NCBI RefSeq assembly: GCF_020329505.1
Contig: NZ_JAGKJJ010000001.1
Location: 62,001 to 126,000, forward strand
Length of the DNA: 64,000 bases
From: Bradyrhizobium semiaridum
GTDB lineage: Bacteria > Pseudomonadota > Alphaproteobacteria > Rhizobiales > Xanthobacteraceae
Direction: 5' to 3'
Position 1 is the stretch's first letter; each line of letters opens with the position of its first letter. This document shows positions 56,072 to 64,000 of this stretch, in pieces. The translations under genes and the position numbers were made by a program. The notes beneath the pieces were generated by a model. It was not told where the DNA came from, made no database searches, and was given only the letters and a program-made list of their open reading frames with translations.

Positions 56072-56845
56072 ATGACCTCAACCATCGACCTCAATTGCGA
56101 TCTCGGCGAAAGCTTCGGCCCCTGGGAAATGGGCAATGACGCTGCGATGATCGAGCTTGCGACCTCGGTCAACGTCGCCTGCGGCTATCACGCCGGAGAC
56201 GCCGACATCATGCGCAAGACGGTCGAGCTGGCAAAGGCGCGCGGCGTCAGCGTCGGCGCCCACCCCGGCTATCGCGACCTGCACGGTTTTGGCCGCCGCC
56301 CGATGCCGGGGCTGACCTCGTCGGAAATCGAGAACCTAATCGCCTACCAGATCGGCGCCTTGCAGGCGATCGCGACCGCGGCCGGCCACAAGGTCACCCA
56401 CGTCAAGGCGCATGGCGCGATCTCCAACGTCGCCTGCGAGGATGACATGACGGCCAGGGCGATCGCCAATGCGATCAAGGCGGTCGACTCGAATCTCGTC
56501 TTCGTCGTGCTCGCCAATTCGAAACTGGTGCGCGCCGGAGAAGCCGCCAATCTGCGCATGGCGCACGAAGTGTTCGCCGACCGCGCCTATGAGGACAACG
56601 GCAATCTGGTGTCGCGCAAGAAGCCCGGCGCGGTGCTGCACGATCCCAAGGCGATCGCCGAGCGCGTGGTGCGGATGGTGCAAGACGGCGCGGTGGTCTC
56701 GGTCACCGGCAAAGTGATCAAGATGCAGACCGACACCGTCTGCATCCATGGCGACACGCCGGGTGCCGTCGAGATCGCACGCGGCGTGCGCGAGGCGCTG
56801 AAGAGCGCGGGCATCACGGTGGCGCCGTTCAAGACCGCGCATTGA
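56072..56845 (+). CDS. pxpA: 5-oxoprolinase subunit PxpA (LamB/YcsF family)
   Basis: A 257-aa protein starting [20 protein letters not shown], the diagnostic DLNCDLGE motif of LamB/YcsF proteins, with [32 protein letters not shown] and [18 protein letters not shown] precedes the ATG. Completes the pxpBCA operon; 84 bp separates it from pxpC. Confidence 0.95.
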   Translation: MTSTIDLNCDLGESFGPWEMGNDAAMIELATSVNVACGYHAGDADIMRKTVELAKARGVSVGAHPGYRDLHGFGRRPMPGLTSSEIENLIAYQIGALQAIATAAGHKVTHVKAHGAISNVACEDDMTARAIANAIKAVDSNLVFVVLANSKLVRAGEAANLRMAHEVFADRAYEDNGNLVSRKKPGAVLHDPKAIAERVVRMVQDGAVVSVTGKVIKMQTDTVCIHGDTPGAVEIARGVREALKSAGITVAPFKTAH

Positions 56846-56867
56846 GTTGCGTGCGCGCAAAGCGAAC

Positions 56868-56893
56868 GGGCCGGCGGCGGCGCCGGCCCTTTA
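56868..56893 (+). terminator. Terminator after pxpA
   Basis: Eight-bp GC stem GGGCCGGC (56868-56875) / GCCGGCCC (56882-56889) with a 6-nt loop, followed by TTTAG, 23 bp after the pxpA stop. Confidence 0.7.
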
Positions 56894-56991
56894 GATTCCG
56901 TTAAGAGTCTTCTTAAACCCAAACTTGCCGTTTGATTGATAGGTGCAGCTTCCGAGCCTTCACGTTCCTCTCAGAACATTGGGTACGAAGC

Positions 56992-57417
56992 ATGTTCCGC
57001 ACCACCTTCTCGATTGCCATCGCCGCGGTTGCCACGGCCGCGTTCACCAACGCGGCCTCCGCCGGCTGCTACAGCTGCTACACGCCGCCGCCCCAGCCCT
57101 GCACGACCTGCTATCAGGTGCAGACCGTGCCGCCGCAGTATCGCACGGTGCAGGAAACCGTAATGGTGGCGCCGGGCCGCGTCGTCACGCATCGCACGCC
57201 GGCACAGTATCGCACCGTGATGGTGCCGAAGACCGTGATGGTCGCGCCCGAAGGCATCGCCTATGAGCGCATCCCGCCGCAATACGCCACGCAGGAACGC
57301 GTGCAGATGGTCTCGCCGGGCTATTCCTACTACGCGCCGGTGCAGCAGACCTGCAGCACCTGCGGCGGCGGATACGGCTACGGCTATGGATACGGTTACG
57401 GCTATCGCGGCTACTGA
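56992..57417 (+). CDS. Secreted Cys/Tyr/Gly-rich repeat protein (141 aa)
   Basis: Signal peptide MFRTTFSIAIAAVATAAFTN...ASA, then CYSCYTPPPQPCTTC, three imperfect repeats of (P)PQYRTV...V-VAP (TVPPQYRTV, TPAQYRTV, IPPQYATQ), a CSTCGG pair and a GYGYGYGYGY tail. Cysteine pairs and the Tyr/Gly tail suggest a cross-linked surface or periplasmic structural protein. No named family recognised. Confidence 0.7.
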   Translation: MFRTTFSIAIAAVATAAFTNAASAGCYSCYTPPPQPCTTCYQVQTVPPQYRTVQETVMVAPGRVVTHRTPAQYRTVMVPKTVMVAPEGIAYERIPPQYATQERVQMVSPGYSYYAPVQQTCSTCGGGYGYGYGYGYGYRGY

Positions 57418-57490
57418 TCGCGAGGACATTGCGTAGGGCACGCTCCGCTTCGCCCGCCCTGCGAAGTCGATTTACGTTTTCACAAACGAA

Positions 57491-57521
57491 AGCCGCCGTC
57501 TGAGGCCATCAGACGGCGGCT
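57491..57521. terminator. Bidirectional terminator between convergent genes
   Basis: A 12-bp stem GCCGCCGTCTGA (57492-57503) / TCAGACGGCGGC (57509-57520) with a 5-nt loop, flanked by AAA on the left and TT on the right, between the secreted protein and the minus-strand small membrane protein. Confidence 0.75.
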
Positions 57522-57539
57522 TCCTGGTTTCTTGACGCC

Positions 57540-57692
57540 TCAGAACGGATGGACGGACAACGTCCCGAACACGATGGCCGCAATCACCGCGAACGCGCTA
57601 TAGAGCGCCGCGGTATGAACGCCAGTGCCGGTCTTCCGTGAAATGTTTCGCGCGTAAAGGTGCAGGCGGGCCTCCGCCGATAGTTCGCGCAT
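57540..57692 (-). CDS. Predicted small single-pass membrane protein (50 aa)
   Basis: MRELSAEARLHLYARNISRK then TGTGVHTAALYSAFAVIAAI with a hydrophobic helix to the C-terminus (VFGTLSVHPF). Topology suggests a cytoplasmic N-terminus and one membrane helix. No family recognised. It lies downstream of nasS on the same strand, with a 184-bp gap. Confidence 0.5.
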   Translation of the reverse strand: MRELSAEARLHLYARNISRKTGTGVHTAALYSAFAVIAAIVFGTLSVHPF

Positions 57693-57876
57693 GGTCGATC
57701 TCCAACGCCCCATTTGAAGCCATATGGAATATCGTTCACGCGCGGTTTCAAGCGGGCGGCAAAAATAGCGGTCCGCCCCTCCGGGAACTCGGTTCCGAGA
57801 GGAATATTCCTCCCGGCTGCGAGGGCCGAGAATTCTATTCGGTCGGATTTGACGCGTCGGGAACCCGCCCGGACCC

Positions 57877-59037
57877 TCACGGGGTCCAGCGCCCGATCCT
57901 GAACGCCGCAAGATGGCCGGCGACATCGTTCGGATCGAATGGCGGCCCCGCGAAGGCGCTGATTGTCCTGACACCATCGGCGGGCGCCGTCCCTGTGGCG
58001 GCATCGTACAGATCGGGCCTGAACACGGCCATCACGGTCCTCAGCGCGTCCGCGCGGAATGGCGTCTGTCCCCAACGGACCATCTGGGCGTAGAGCCACG
58101 CCGCTTGCGCGGGATCCGGCCGCGCCGCCGCCTCGCGCCCGACCAGCAGATAACGGCTGCTTTCGCGCATGGTGCCGTCGGGCGAGATCTTGAGCCGGCC
58201 GTCGAGCGTGCGCTGGATCACCTCGGCGTCGACGCCGATGCGCTCGGGCTGCGCAAGCAGGCGTGCCACCTCGGACCGGTTCTCCGGCTGCTCGATGAAA
58301 TCAGCGGCCCGCAGATGCGCTCGCACCAGCGACGTCACCACGTCGGGATGCTTCTCCGACCAGTCTTGCCGCACCGCCAGCACCTTTTCGACGGCGCTGG
58401 GCAGGATGTCCGCGACGAAATGCAGGATGTGGCCGACGCCGAGATCGACCGCGATCGAATTCCAGGGCGCGCCGACGCAGAACCCGTCGACATGGCCGCT
58501 GGCGAGACTGTCCACCATGTAGGGCGGCGGCAGCACCACGAGCTGGACGTCCTCGTCGGGATCGACGCCGCCGGCGGCCATCCAGAACCGCAGCTGGTAA
58601 TTGTGGGTCGAGAACGGGAAAGTCATGCCGAAGGTCAGCGGCTCCGTCCCCTCCTTCCTCCGCTTCGCCACCACGCGGGCGAGCGCGCGCGAGGTCGCCA
58701 TCGGATCGAACCGGTCGCCGTCGATCTCCTCCATCAGCGCGGCATGCAGCGCCGGCGACACGGTGATCGCGTTGCCGTTGAGCCCGAGATTGAAGGGCGC
58801 TGCGATCGGCACCTTGACATGGCCGAGCCCGAGGCTCGAGGCGATCGCGACCGGCGCCAGCAGATGCGCGGCGCCGAACAGGCCGATATTGAGCTTGTCG
58901 CGAACGTTGGACCACGACACTTCCCGCACCAGGGTGATGTCGAGGCCTTCGGCCGCCGCAAAGCCTTTGTCGACGGCGACAATCAGCGCGGCGGCGTCGA
59001 CCAGCGGAATGAAGCCGATGCGCAAGGGTGTGGTCAT
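57877..59037 (-). CDS. nasS: Nitrate sensor NasS
   Basis: A 386-aa CmpA/NrtA-fold protein (MTTPLRIGFIPLVDAAALIV) without signal peptide or lipobox, so cytoplasmic rather than a transport receptor. VLPPPYMVDSLASGHVDGFC and CVGAPWNSIAVD match NasS. Known NasS holds NasT until nitrate or nitrite binds, then releases it to act as antiterminator. The start overlaps the nasT stop (ATGA). Confidence 0.9.
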   Translation of the reverse strand: MTTPLRIGFIPLVDAAALIVAVDKGFAAAEGLDITLVREVSWSNVRDKLNIGLFGAAHLLAPVAIASSLGLGHVKVPIAAPFNLGLNGNAITVSPALHAALMEEIDGDRFDPMATSRALARVVAKRRKEGTEPLTFGMTFPFSTHNYQLRFWMAAGGVDPDEDVQLVVLPPPYMVDSLASGHVDGFCVGAPWNSIAVDLGVGHILHFVADILPSAVEKVLAVRQDWSEKHPDVVTSLVRAHLRAADFIEQPENRSEVARLLAQPERIGVDAEVIQRTLDGRLKISPDGTMRESSRYLLVGREAAARPDPAQAAWLYAQMVRWGQTPFRADALRTVMAVFRPDLYDAATGTAPADGVRTISAFAGPPFDPNDVAGHLAAFRIGRWTP

Positions 59038-59624
59038 TTCAGCAGCTCCGACGCCGTCAGGATCGATTGCGCGATCTCGCCGATTTTCTTCTTCTCGCGC
59101 ATCGCGGTCGAGCGCATCAGCACGTAGGCCTCCTCCTCGGTCAGTCCTTTCAGCTTCATCAGGATGCCCTTGGCGCGGTCGATCACCTTGCGCTCTTCCA
59201 GCGCATGCTTGGTGCGGTCGAGCTCGTCCTGCAGCTTGGAGAACGCGTTGAAACGAGAGACGCAGAGGTCGAGGATCGGCTTGATGCGCTCCTTCTTCAG
59301 GCCGTCGACGATGTAGGCCGAAACCCCCGCCTCGACCGAGGCCTGGATCGAGGCGGCATCGCTCTGGTCGACGAACATCGCGATCGGCCGGCGCACGGCG
59401 CGGCTGACTTGGAACATCTGTTCCAGCACGTCGCGGCTGGGGTTCTCGAGGTCGATCACGATGATGTCGGGATCGACCGCGTAGATCCGCGAGAGCAGGC
59501 TCTGCATCTCGCTGATATGAACCACTTCGGTAAATCCGGCCTCCCGCAATCCCTCCTCGAGGATCGCCGCGCGGATCGGGCTCTCGTCGACTATGACGAT
59601 CTTGGGAGACGATTCAGCGCTCAT
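59034..59624 (-). CDS. nasT: ANTAR-domain antiterminator NasT
   Basis: A 196-aa response-regulator-like protein: a degenerate receiver (KIVIVDESPIRAAIL; IIVIDLENP) and a C-terminal ANTAR domain (RKVIDRAKGILMKLKGLTEE, then YVLMRSTAM). NasT binds nitrate-assimilation leader RNAs to prevent termination. It pairs with nasS; no nas/nir/nrt genes are adjacent, so the targets lie elsewhere. Confidence 0.92.
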   Translation of the reverse strand: MSAESSPKIVIVDESPIRAAILEEGLREAGFTEVVHISEMQSLLSRIYAVDPDIIVIDLENPSRDVLEQMFQVSRAVRRPIAMFVDQSDAASIQASVEAGVSAYIVDGLKKERIKPILDLCVSRFNAFSKLQDELDRTKHALEERKVIDRAKGILMKLKGLTEEEAYVLMRSTAMREKKKIGEIAQSILTASELLK

Positions 59625-59820
59625 CGACCACTCTTAGGAACCCGGCAAGACTCATCCATATCATGCCGAGGCGGTGCGGAAAGGGTTGTAATTCTCGGCA
59701 ATTGGGACTAGCTCCTGCCCATCAATCAGGCAGATTCAGAGATATGCAAGAGGCCGCCGCGCCGAAAGTGAGCTTTGTGTCCTTGGGGTGCTCCTGAGAC
59801 AACGAATGTAAACTTTTTGG

Positions 59821-59870
59821 GCCACCCACTCACTTCCCAAGAAGAGCCACCCACTCACTTCCCAAGAAGA
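59821..59870 (+). repeat. Perfect 25-bp tandem duplication
   Basis: The 25-mer beginning GCCACCCACTCACTTCCCAA occurs at 59821-59845 and again at 59846-59870 without mismatch. Preceded by TGTAAACTTTTTGG. Repeated CCACCCACT-type units occur at some transposon ends, so this may be an insertion-sequence scar; no transposase is present. Confidence 0.7.
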
Positions 59871-59896
59871 AATGACACAGGTTATGAGTTCTGAAA

Positions 59897-60142
59897 ATGG
59901 CGATGAACTCAGAAATTGAACGGCTGATCCAGCGATTTGTGTCCGGCACGGACTGCTCCATCGGTGCCGCGAACAAGATCGAGGTCGCCTTAGACGATGG
60001 TTTTCCAGACGATGACTATGTGCAACAGACTGTTGAAATGCTCGCGATGTATCGGCCTGAGGGTGGGCAGTTTCTGTTCGATACGATTGCTATGAGACAG
60101 CGACTGATTGAGACCGTCGAGCACCTGCAGAGGACCGCTTAG
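59897..60142 (+). CDS. Protein of unknown function (81 aa)
   Basis: MAMNSEIERLIQRFVSGTDC... a helical, acidic protein with FPDDDYVQQTVEMLAMYRPE. No motif or membrane segment recognised. The in-frame ATG at 59903 is an alternative start. It follows the tandem duplication directly, and its lower GC than the flanks suggests acquisition, but this is impression, not measured. Confidence 0.55.
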   Translation: MAMNSEIERLIQRFVSGTDCSIGAANKIEVALDDGFPDDDYVQQTVEMLAMYRPEGGQFLFDTIAMRQRLIETVEHLQRTA

Positions 60143-60209
60143 CCTGCGGCAGATCGACGCCTGACGACCGCTGGTCTCAACAACCCAGACATATCCACGA
60201 GTTGACTAC

Positions 60210-61529
60210 ATGGAAAGAGCGCCGCGTATTTCATTCACATCACTCGGTTGCCCCAAGGCGCTGGTCGATTCCGAGCGCATCATCACCCGGCTGCGCGCGG
60301 AGGGCTATGAGCTCGCGCGCAAGCATGACGGCGCCGACATCGTCATCGTCAACACCTGCGGCTTCCTCGACAGCGCCAAGCAGGAATCGCTGTCGGCGAT
60401 CGGCGAGGCCATGGCCGAGAACGGCAAGGTCATCGTCACCGGCTGCATGGGCGCCGAGCCGGAGCAGATCGCATCGGCCTACCCCGGCGTGCTGTCGATC
60501 ACTGGTCCGCAGCAATATGAGAGCGTGCTGGAGGCCGTGCACCGCGCGCTGCCGCCGGCGCACAATCCGCATCTCGATCTGGTGCCGCCGCAAGGCGTCA
60601 AGCTGACGCCGCGGCACTACGCTTATCTGAAGATTTCCGAGGGCTGCAACAACCGCTGCAGCTTCTGCATCATCCCGAAACTGCGCGGCGACCTGGTGTC
60701 GCGCCCGGCCGACGACGTGTTGCGCGAGGCCGAGCGGCTGGTGAAGGCCGGCGTCAAGGAATTGCTGGTTATCTCGCAGGACACCTCGGCCTATGGCGTC
60801 GACCTGAAATATGCCGAGAGCCCCTGGCAAGACCGCAGCGTACGCGCAAAATTCTTCGACCTAGCGAAGGAGCTCGGCGAACTCGGCGCCTGGGTGCGGC
60901 TGCAATACGTCTACCCCTACCCGCATGTCGACGAGGTCATCGGCCTGATGACCGAGGGCAAGGTGCTGCCCTATCTCGACATCCCGTTCCAGCATGCGAG
61001 CCCGGACGTGCTGCGCGCGATGAAGCGCCCCGCGGCGCAGGAGAAGACGCTGCGGCGAATCCAGAAGTGGCGCGAGCAGTGCCCGGATCTGACCTTGCGC
61101 TCGACTTTCATCGTCGGCTTCCCCGGCGAGACGGATGCCGATTTCGCCTACCTGCTCGACTGGCTCGAGGAAGCCCAGATCGACCGGCTCGGCTGTTTCA
61201 AATACGAGCCGGTCGCCGGCGCCGCGTCGAACGCGATTCCCGATGCCGTGCCGGACGAGGTCAAGCAGGAGCGCTGGAACGCGCTGATGGCGCGGCAGCA
61301 GAAGATTTCGGCGCGGCGCCTGAAGCGCAAGGTCGGCACCCGCCAGCAGGTGATCGTCGACGAAGTCGGCCCGACGGTTGCAAAAGGTCGGTCAAAGGCC
61401 GACGCGCCGGAGATCGACGGCGCCGTCTATCTCTCCAGCCGCCGTCCACTCAAGGTCGGCGAGATCGTCACCGCGAAGATCGAACGCTCCGACGAATACG
61501 ATCTGCACGGCAGCGTCGCCGGGTTCTGA
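60210..61529 (+). CDS. rimO: Ribosomal protein S12 methylthiotransferase RimO
   Basis: Radical-SAM enzyme that methylthiolates an Asp of ribosomal protein S12. The 439-aa protein has the N-terminal UPF0004 domain with Cys ([31 protein letters not shown]), the radical-SAM cluster CxxxCxxC in [17 protein letters not shown], and a C-terminal TRAM domain (QVIVDEVGP... DEYDLHG). Full length. Confidence 0.95.
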   Translation: MERAPRISFTSLGCPKALVDSERIITRLRAEGYELARKHDGADIVIVNTCGFLDSAKQESLSAIGEAMAENGKVIVTGCMGAEPEQIASAYPGVLSITGPQQYESVLEAVHRALPPAHNPHLDLVPPQGVKLTPRHYAYLKISEGCNNRCSFCIIPKLRGDLVSRPADDVLREAERLVKAGVKELLVISQDTSAYGVDLKYAESPWQDRSVRAKFFDLAKELGELGAWVRLQYVYPYPHVDEVIGLMTEGKVLPYLDIPFQHASPDVLRAMKRPAAQEKTLRRIQKWREQCPDLTLRSTFIVGFPGETDADFAYLLDWLEEAQIDRLGCFKYEPVAGAASNAIPDAVPDEVKQERWNALMARQQKISARRLKRKVGTRQQVIVDEVGPTVAKGRSKADAPEIDGAVYLSSRRPLKVGEIVTAKIERSDEYDLHGSVAGF

Positions 61530-61555
61530 CGCGCTCACCCCATCCTGCCAACGGC

Positions 61556-62707
61556 TTAGTCTAAGCTGAAGCGACAAACTCTCTCCGCGTCAAAATGATA
61601 GAGCGCCTTCCCGCGAGCCACCAGGCGCCCACCGGATCGTGCTGATCCGTCCGGCATCAACATCCGCAACCGCCTGACATCCGATAGCCGCCCCGGAGAC
61701 AGCCTGCCAAGATAGGCGGCGTCCGGCGGATCACCGTATTGACCGGAGAAAAGGGCCTCTGTGTCAGATACCGCAAACGTGTGGCACCCGGCTAGATTTG
61801 TCGTACGAAAACTGACCTCGAAATCCCGATCGATCCGACATATCGGAAACTTCGTGTAGAAGAAAGCTATCGCGTTGGTTCCAGACACGTTCAGTGCATA
61901 ACAATCCGCAATCGAGTAGGAGTGGTTATTCGGAAATTCCCAAAGCTTTTCGCCGGCGTCGGAGAAGCAAACAAGCCCGGCTGCGCCAACCGGTGTCGGC
62001 CTGCTCCCAGACCCCCAACCAAAATTGCCGAACACGCCTTCGTCCAGGTAGCCGACCCAGATGCGGCCAAGGTCGTCGATCTGAACGGCGCTGATGCCGT
62101 CCCCCAGCAGTATTCGGGCGACCTGTCCGGTGGCGGGTTGGACGACCGCGCCATTGAGATCGAAATCACTGTCGCTTCGCCATTCACATCGCGGTCCCGC
62201 GACAAGAACTCGCCCGTCAGGAAAGACGTCAACCTCGGGAAAGGTCAAATCGAGCTCTGGAAGCTCGATCGTGTGCGATGCCGCCGGCGTCACCCTCACG
62301 AGACAAAGTCGCGCCGCGGCTGCCGCACGCGTTCGTGGAAACACGCCGATGCCTTCCTCGTAAGTCTCAAAGAGAGACTTGGCAGCAGACATCTCGGCAA
62401 ACAGGAACAGCAGCGAACCGTCGTGCGCTACGGCATTCCTGACGATGGAAAAGCCTGGCAGGGTCGGGATCGCGCAGATCTCCTGGAATTGGATCGGTGC
62501 CGCCAAAGGCCCACTCCATGATGCTGTTTGTCCCGGAATACCGGATTGACCGTCACCTGCAAACCAGGGCGCATCTAATCCTGTCGAACACTCGTCCTTG
62601 ACACCACCGCCCGTTCGGCTGTATGGGCACGCGCCATGAAGCTGAACCGGACCAACCGCCGCACCATCAACCGCCGTCGCATCCGCGACGATGATGGGCC
62701 GCGCCAT
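61556..62707 (-). CDS. Beta-propeller-like protein of unknown function (383 aa)
   Basis: Starts MARPIIVADATAVDGAAVGP; residues after about 80 show repeated strand patterns (VDVFPDGRVLVAGPRC, GDGISAVQIDDLGRIWVGYL, DEGVFGNFGWGSG), suggesting a propeller or repeat-sheet fold. No signal peptide, no catalytic motif recognised. The first 70 residues are Gly/Pro rich and may not be part of the fold; a later start is possible. Confidence 0.6.
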   Translation of the reverse strand: MARPIIVADATAVDGAAVGPVQLHGACPYSRTGGGVKDECSTGLDAPWFAGDGQSGIPGQTASWSGPLAAPIQFQEICAIPTLPGFSIVRNAVAHDGSLLFLFAEMSAAKSLFETYEEGIGVFPRTRAAAAARLCLVRVTPAASHTIELPELDLTFPEVDVFPDGRVLVAGPRCEWRSDSDFDLNGAVVQPATGQVARILLGDGISAVQIDDLGRIWVGYLDEGVFGNFGWGSGSRPTPVGAAGLVCFSDAGEKLWEFPNNHSYSIADCYALNVSGTNAIAFFYTKFPICRIDRDFEVSFRTTNLAGCHTFAVSDTEALFSGQYGDPPDAAYLGRLSPGRLSDVRRLRMLMPDGSARSGGRLVARGKALYHFDAERVCRFSLD

Positions 62708-62750
62708 GTCCGACGCCAGCGCTGATTAACTAGATCAGCCCAGGTTTTCG

Positions 62751-62790
62751 AGAAGGCCGCGCCCCAAGCGCGGCCTTCTCGCTTTTCGGC
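62751..62790 (+). promoter_or_regulatory. 12-bp hairpin in the aminotransferase leader
   Basis: GAGAAGGCCGCG (62751-62762) pairs with CGCGGCCTTCTC (62770-62781), loop 7, followed by GCTTTTCGG. It lies 39 bp before the aminotransferase start and after the divergent gene, so it cannot terminate a plus-strand gene upstream. An attenuator or leader structure is likely; alternatively the site of the promoter is right of it. Confidence 0.5.
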
Positions 62791-62828
62791 CTGCCCTTAT
62801 CCCCCACCTGACCCCAGAGGAGATCGAC

Positions 62829-64000
62829 ATGACCAACGCTACCCATCCGTTCGACGCGCTGATGGACATCACCGCCCGCCCCGAGGTCGTGTTCGTGCGC
62901 GGCGCCGGCTCGTACCTGTGGGACGACAACCGCAACCGCTATCTCGATTTCGTGCAGGGCTGGGCCGTCAATCCGCTCGGCCATGCGCCGGTCGCGGTCG
63001 CCGAGGCGCTGGCCGCACAAGCGAAGCGGCTGCTGACGCCGAGCCCGGCGTTCTACAATGGACCGAGCCTGCAGCTCGCGAAAGCGCTGGTCGCGCAGAG
63101 CTGCTTCGACCAGGTGTTCTTTGCCAATTCGGGCGCGGAGGCCAACGAAGGCGCAATCAAGCTCGCGCGCAAATTCGGCGCCAAGTACAAGAACGGCGCG
63201 CATGAGATCATCACCTTCGAAGGCGGCTTCCACGGCCGCACGCTCGCGACCATGTCGGCCTCGGGCAAGAAGGCGTTCGAGCCGCTGTTCGAGCCGAAGG
63301 TCCCGGGCTTCCGCAAGGCGCGGCTCAACGACATCGAGTCGGTGCGGCGGCTGATCACGCCGGCGACCGTCGCGGTGATGCTTGAGCCGATCCAGGGTGA
63401 AGCCGGCGTATGGCCGGCGAGCGATGCGTTCCTGCAGGAGTTGCGGGCGCTGACCCAGCAGCGCGGCCTGCTCCTGATCGTCGACGAGATCCAGACCGGC
63501 ATCGGCCGGACCGGCAAACTGTTCGGCTATCAGCACGCCGGGATCGAACCCGACATCATGACGCTCGGCAAGGGCATCGGCGGCGGCGTGCCGCTCGCGG
63601 CCCTGCTGGCGACCGAGCATGCCTCCTGCTTCGATCACGGCGACCAGGGCGGCACCTTCAACGGCAATCCGTTGATGTGCGCCGCGGGCCTCGCCGTGCT
63701 CGACCAGGTCGGCCAGCCGGGCTTTCTGAAGTCGGTGGTCGATACCGGCCTGTTCCTGGAGAGCGAGTTGCAGCGGCTGTCGGCGCGGCACGGGCTCGGC
63801 ACCATCAGAGGCCGCGGCCTCCTGCTCGCGCTCGACCTCAAGATGCCGATCGGCGCCGCCGTCGTCGCCGAGGCCTTCGCCGCCGGGGTGCTGATCAACT
63901 CGCCGCAGCCGGATACGCTGCGCTTCATGCCGGCGCTCAACGTCACGCGCGAGGAGATCCTCGCGATGACCGACTGCCTGGATACGGTGCTGACGAAGGT
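62829..64000 (+). CDS. argD: Acetylornithine-type class III aminotransferase (3' end outside window)
   Basis: PLP enzyme starting [20 protein letters not shown] after GAGGAG. Features: [45 protein letters not shown] and the Schiff-base Lys in [11 protein letters not shown]. It transfers the amino group between N-acetylornithine and 2-oxoglutarate in arginine synthesis (or succinyl-ornithine in some). About 390 codons are in the window and the end lies beyond 64000, close to the usual full length of about 400. Confidence 0.9.
   Translation, partial: MTNATHPFDALMDITARPEVVFVRGAGSYLWDDNRNRYLDFVQGWAVNPLGHAPVAVAEALAAQAKRLLTPSPAFYNGPSLQLAKALVAQSCFDQVFFANSGAEANEGAIKLARKFGAKYKNGAHEIITFEGGFHGRTLATMSASGKKAFEPLFEPKVPGFRKARLNDIESVRRLITPATVAVMLEPIQGEAGVWPASDAFLQELRALTQQRGLLLIVDEIQTGIGRTGKLFGYQHAGIEPDIMTLGKGIGGGVPLAALLATEHASCFDHGDQGGTFNGNPLMCAAGLAVLDQVGQPGFLKSVVDTGLFLESELQRLSARHGLGTIRGRGLLLALDLKMPIGAAVVAEAFAAGVLINSPQPDTLRFMPALNVTREEILAMTDCLDTVLTK

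Noticed and set aside
57432..57461. GTAGGGCACGCTCCGCTTCG region as a second dispersed palindrome
   Set aside because: It resembles a common dispersed repeat, but the arms pair poorly, so it was not listed as a feature.

Overview
The window is high-GC alphaproteobacterial chromosome. Gene content and neighbourhoods (holB-tmk-D,D-carboxypeptidase with rlpA nearby, HWE and HAMP-array histidine kinases, nasS-nasT, pxpBCA, many small DUF proteins) point to Bradyrhizobium or a close relative; this is inferred from gene content, not from a marker-gene comparison.

Layout. 1-5.4 kb: housekeeping genes on the minus strand (holB partial, tmk, D,D-carboxypeptidase, rlpA), an epoxide-hydrolase-like gene, and two tiny single-membrane-segment ORFs. 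5554-18056: a 12.5-kb integrative element inserted in the 3' end of a tRNA-Ser(UGA) gene, flanked by a perfect 14-bp direct repeat. It carries a P4-type tyrosine integrase, an AlpA-like regulator, an 842-aa PrimPol/SF3-helicase-like replication protein followed at once by a 35-nt-arm inverted repeat, a run of coupled small unknown genes, and a distal cargo zone. The cargo comprises a membrane protein plus a membrane-anchored TIR/deoxyribosyltransferase-like protein, a 328-aa unknown, and a convergent TcmP plus three-Cys (Gp37/Gp68, DUF5131) pair. There are no recognisable capsid, portal, large-terminase or conjugation genes, so it looks like a satellite or replicative genomic island with defence-like cargo. 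It is the most interesting part of the window.

18-24.8 kb: methyltransferase, APH-like kinase, PQQ-type sugar dehydrogenase and an EmrA/EmrB efflux pair. 24.8-34.9 kb: a signalling block with a 2096-aa hybrid kinase carrying eleven HAMP-type repeats of 92 residues (276 bp), a co-directional response-regulator/HWE kinase, and a divergent PAS-PAS hybrid kinase. 34.9-39.3 kb: several small DUF proteins, a UvrD-type helicase and a PilZ protein. 39.5-42.6 kb: an MFS/flavin monooxygenase/VOC operon likely for a small aromatic or related compound. 44.0-51.0 kb: a complete ABC importer (binding protein, two permeases, ATPase) followed by a 2-hydroxyacid dehydrogenase and an amidase, probably one uptake-and-breakdown operon.

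51.8-57 kb: a periplasmic cyclohexadienyl-dehydratase-like protein, a cupin and an RraA-like protein, then the 5-oxoprolinase operon pxpB-pxpC-pxpA. 57.5-59.6 kb: nasT-nasS nitrate-sensing antitermination pair with no nitrate reductase genes beside it. 59.8-64 kb: a perfect 25-bp tandem duplication, an 81-aa unknown, rimO, a beta-propeller-like unknown and a truncated acetylornithine-type aminotransferase with a strong hairpin in its leader.
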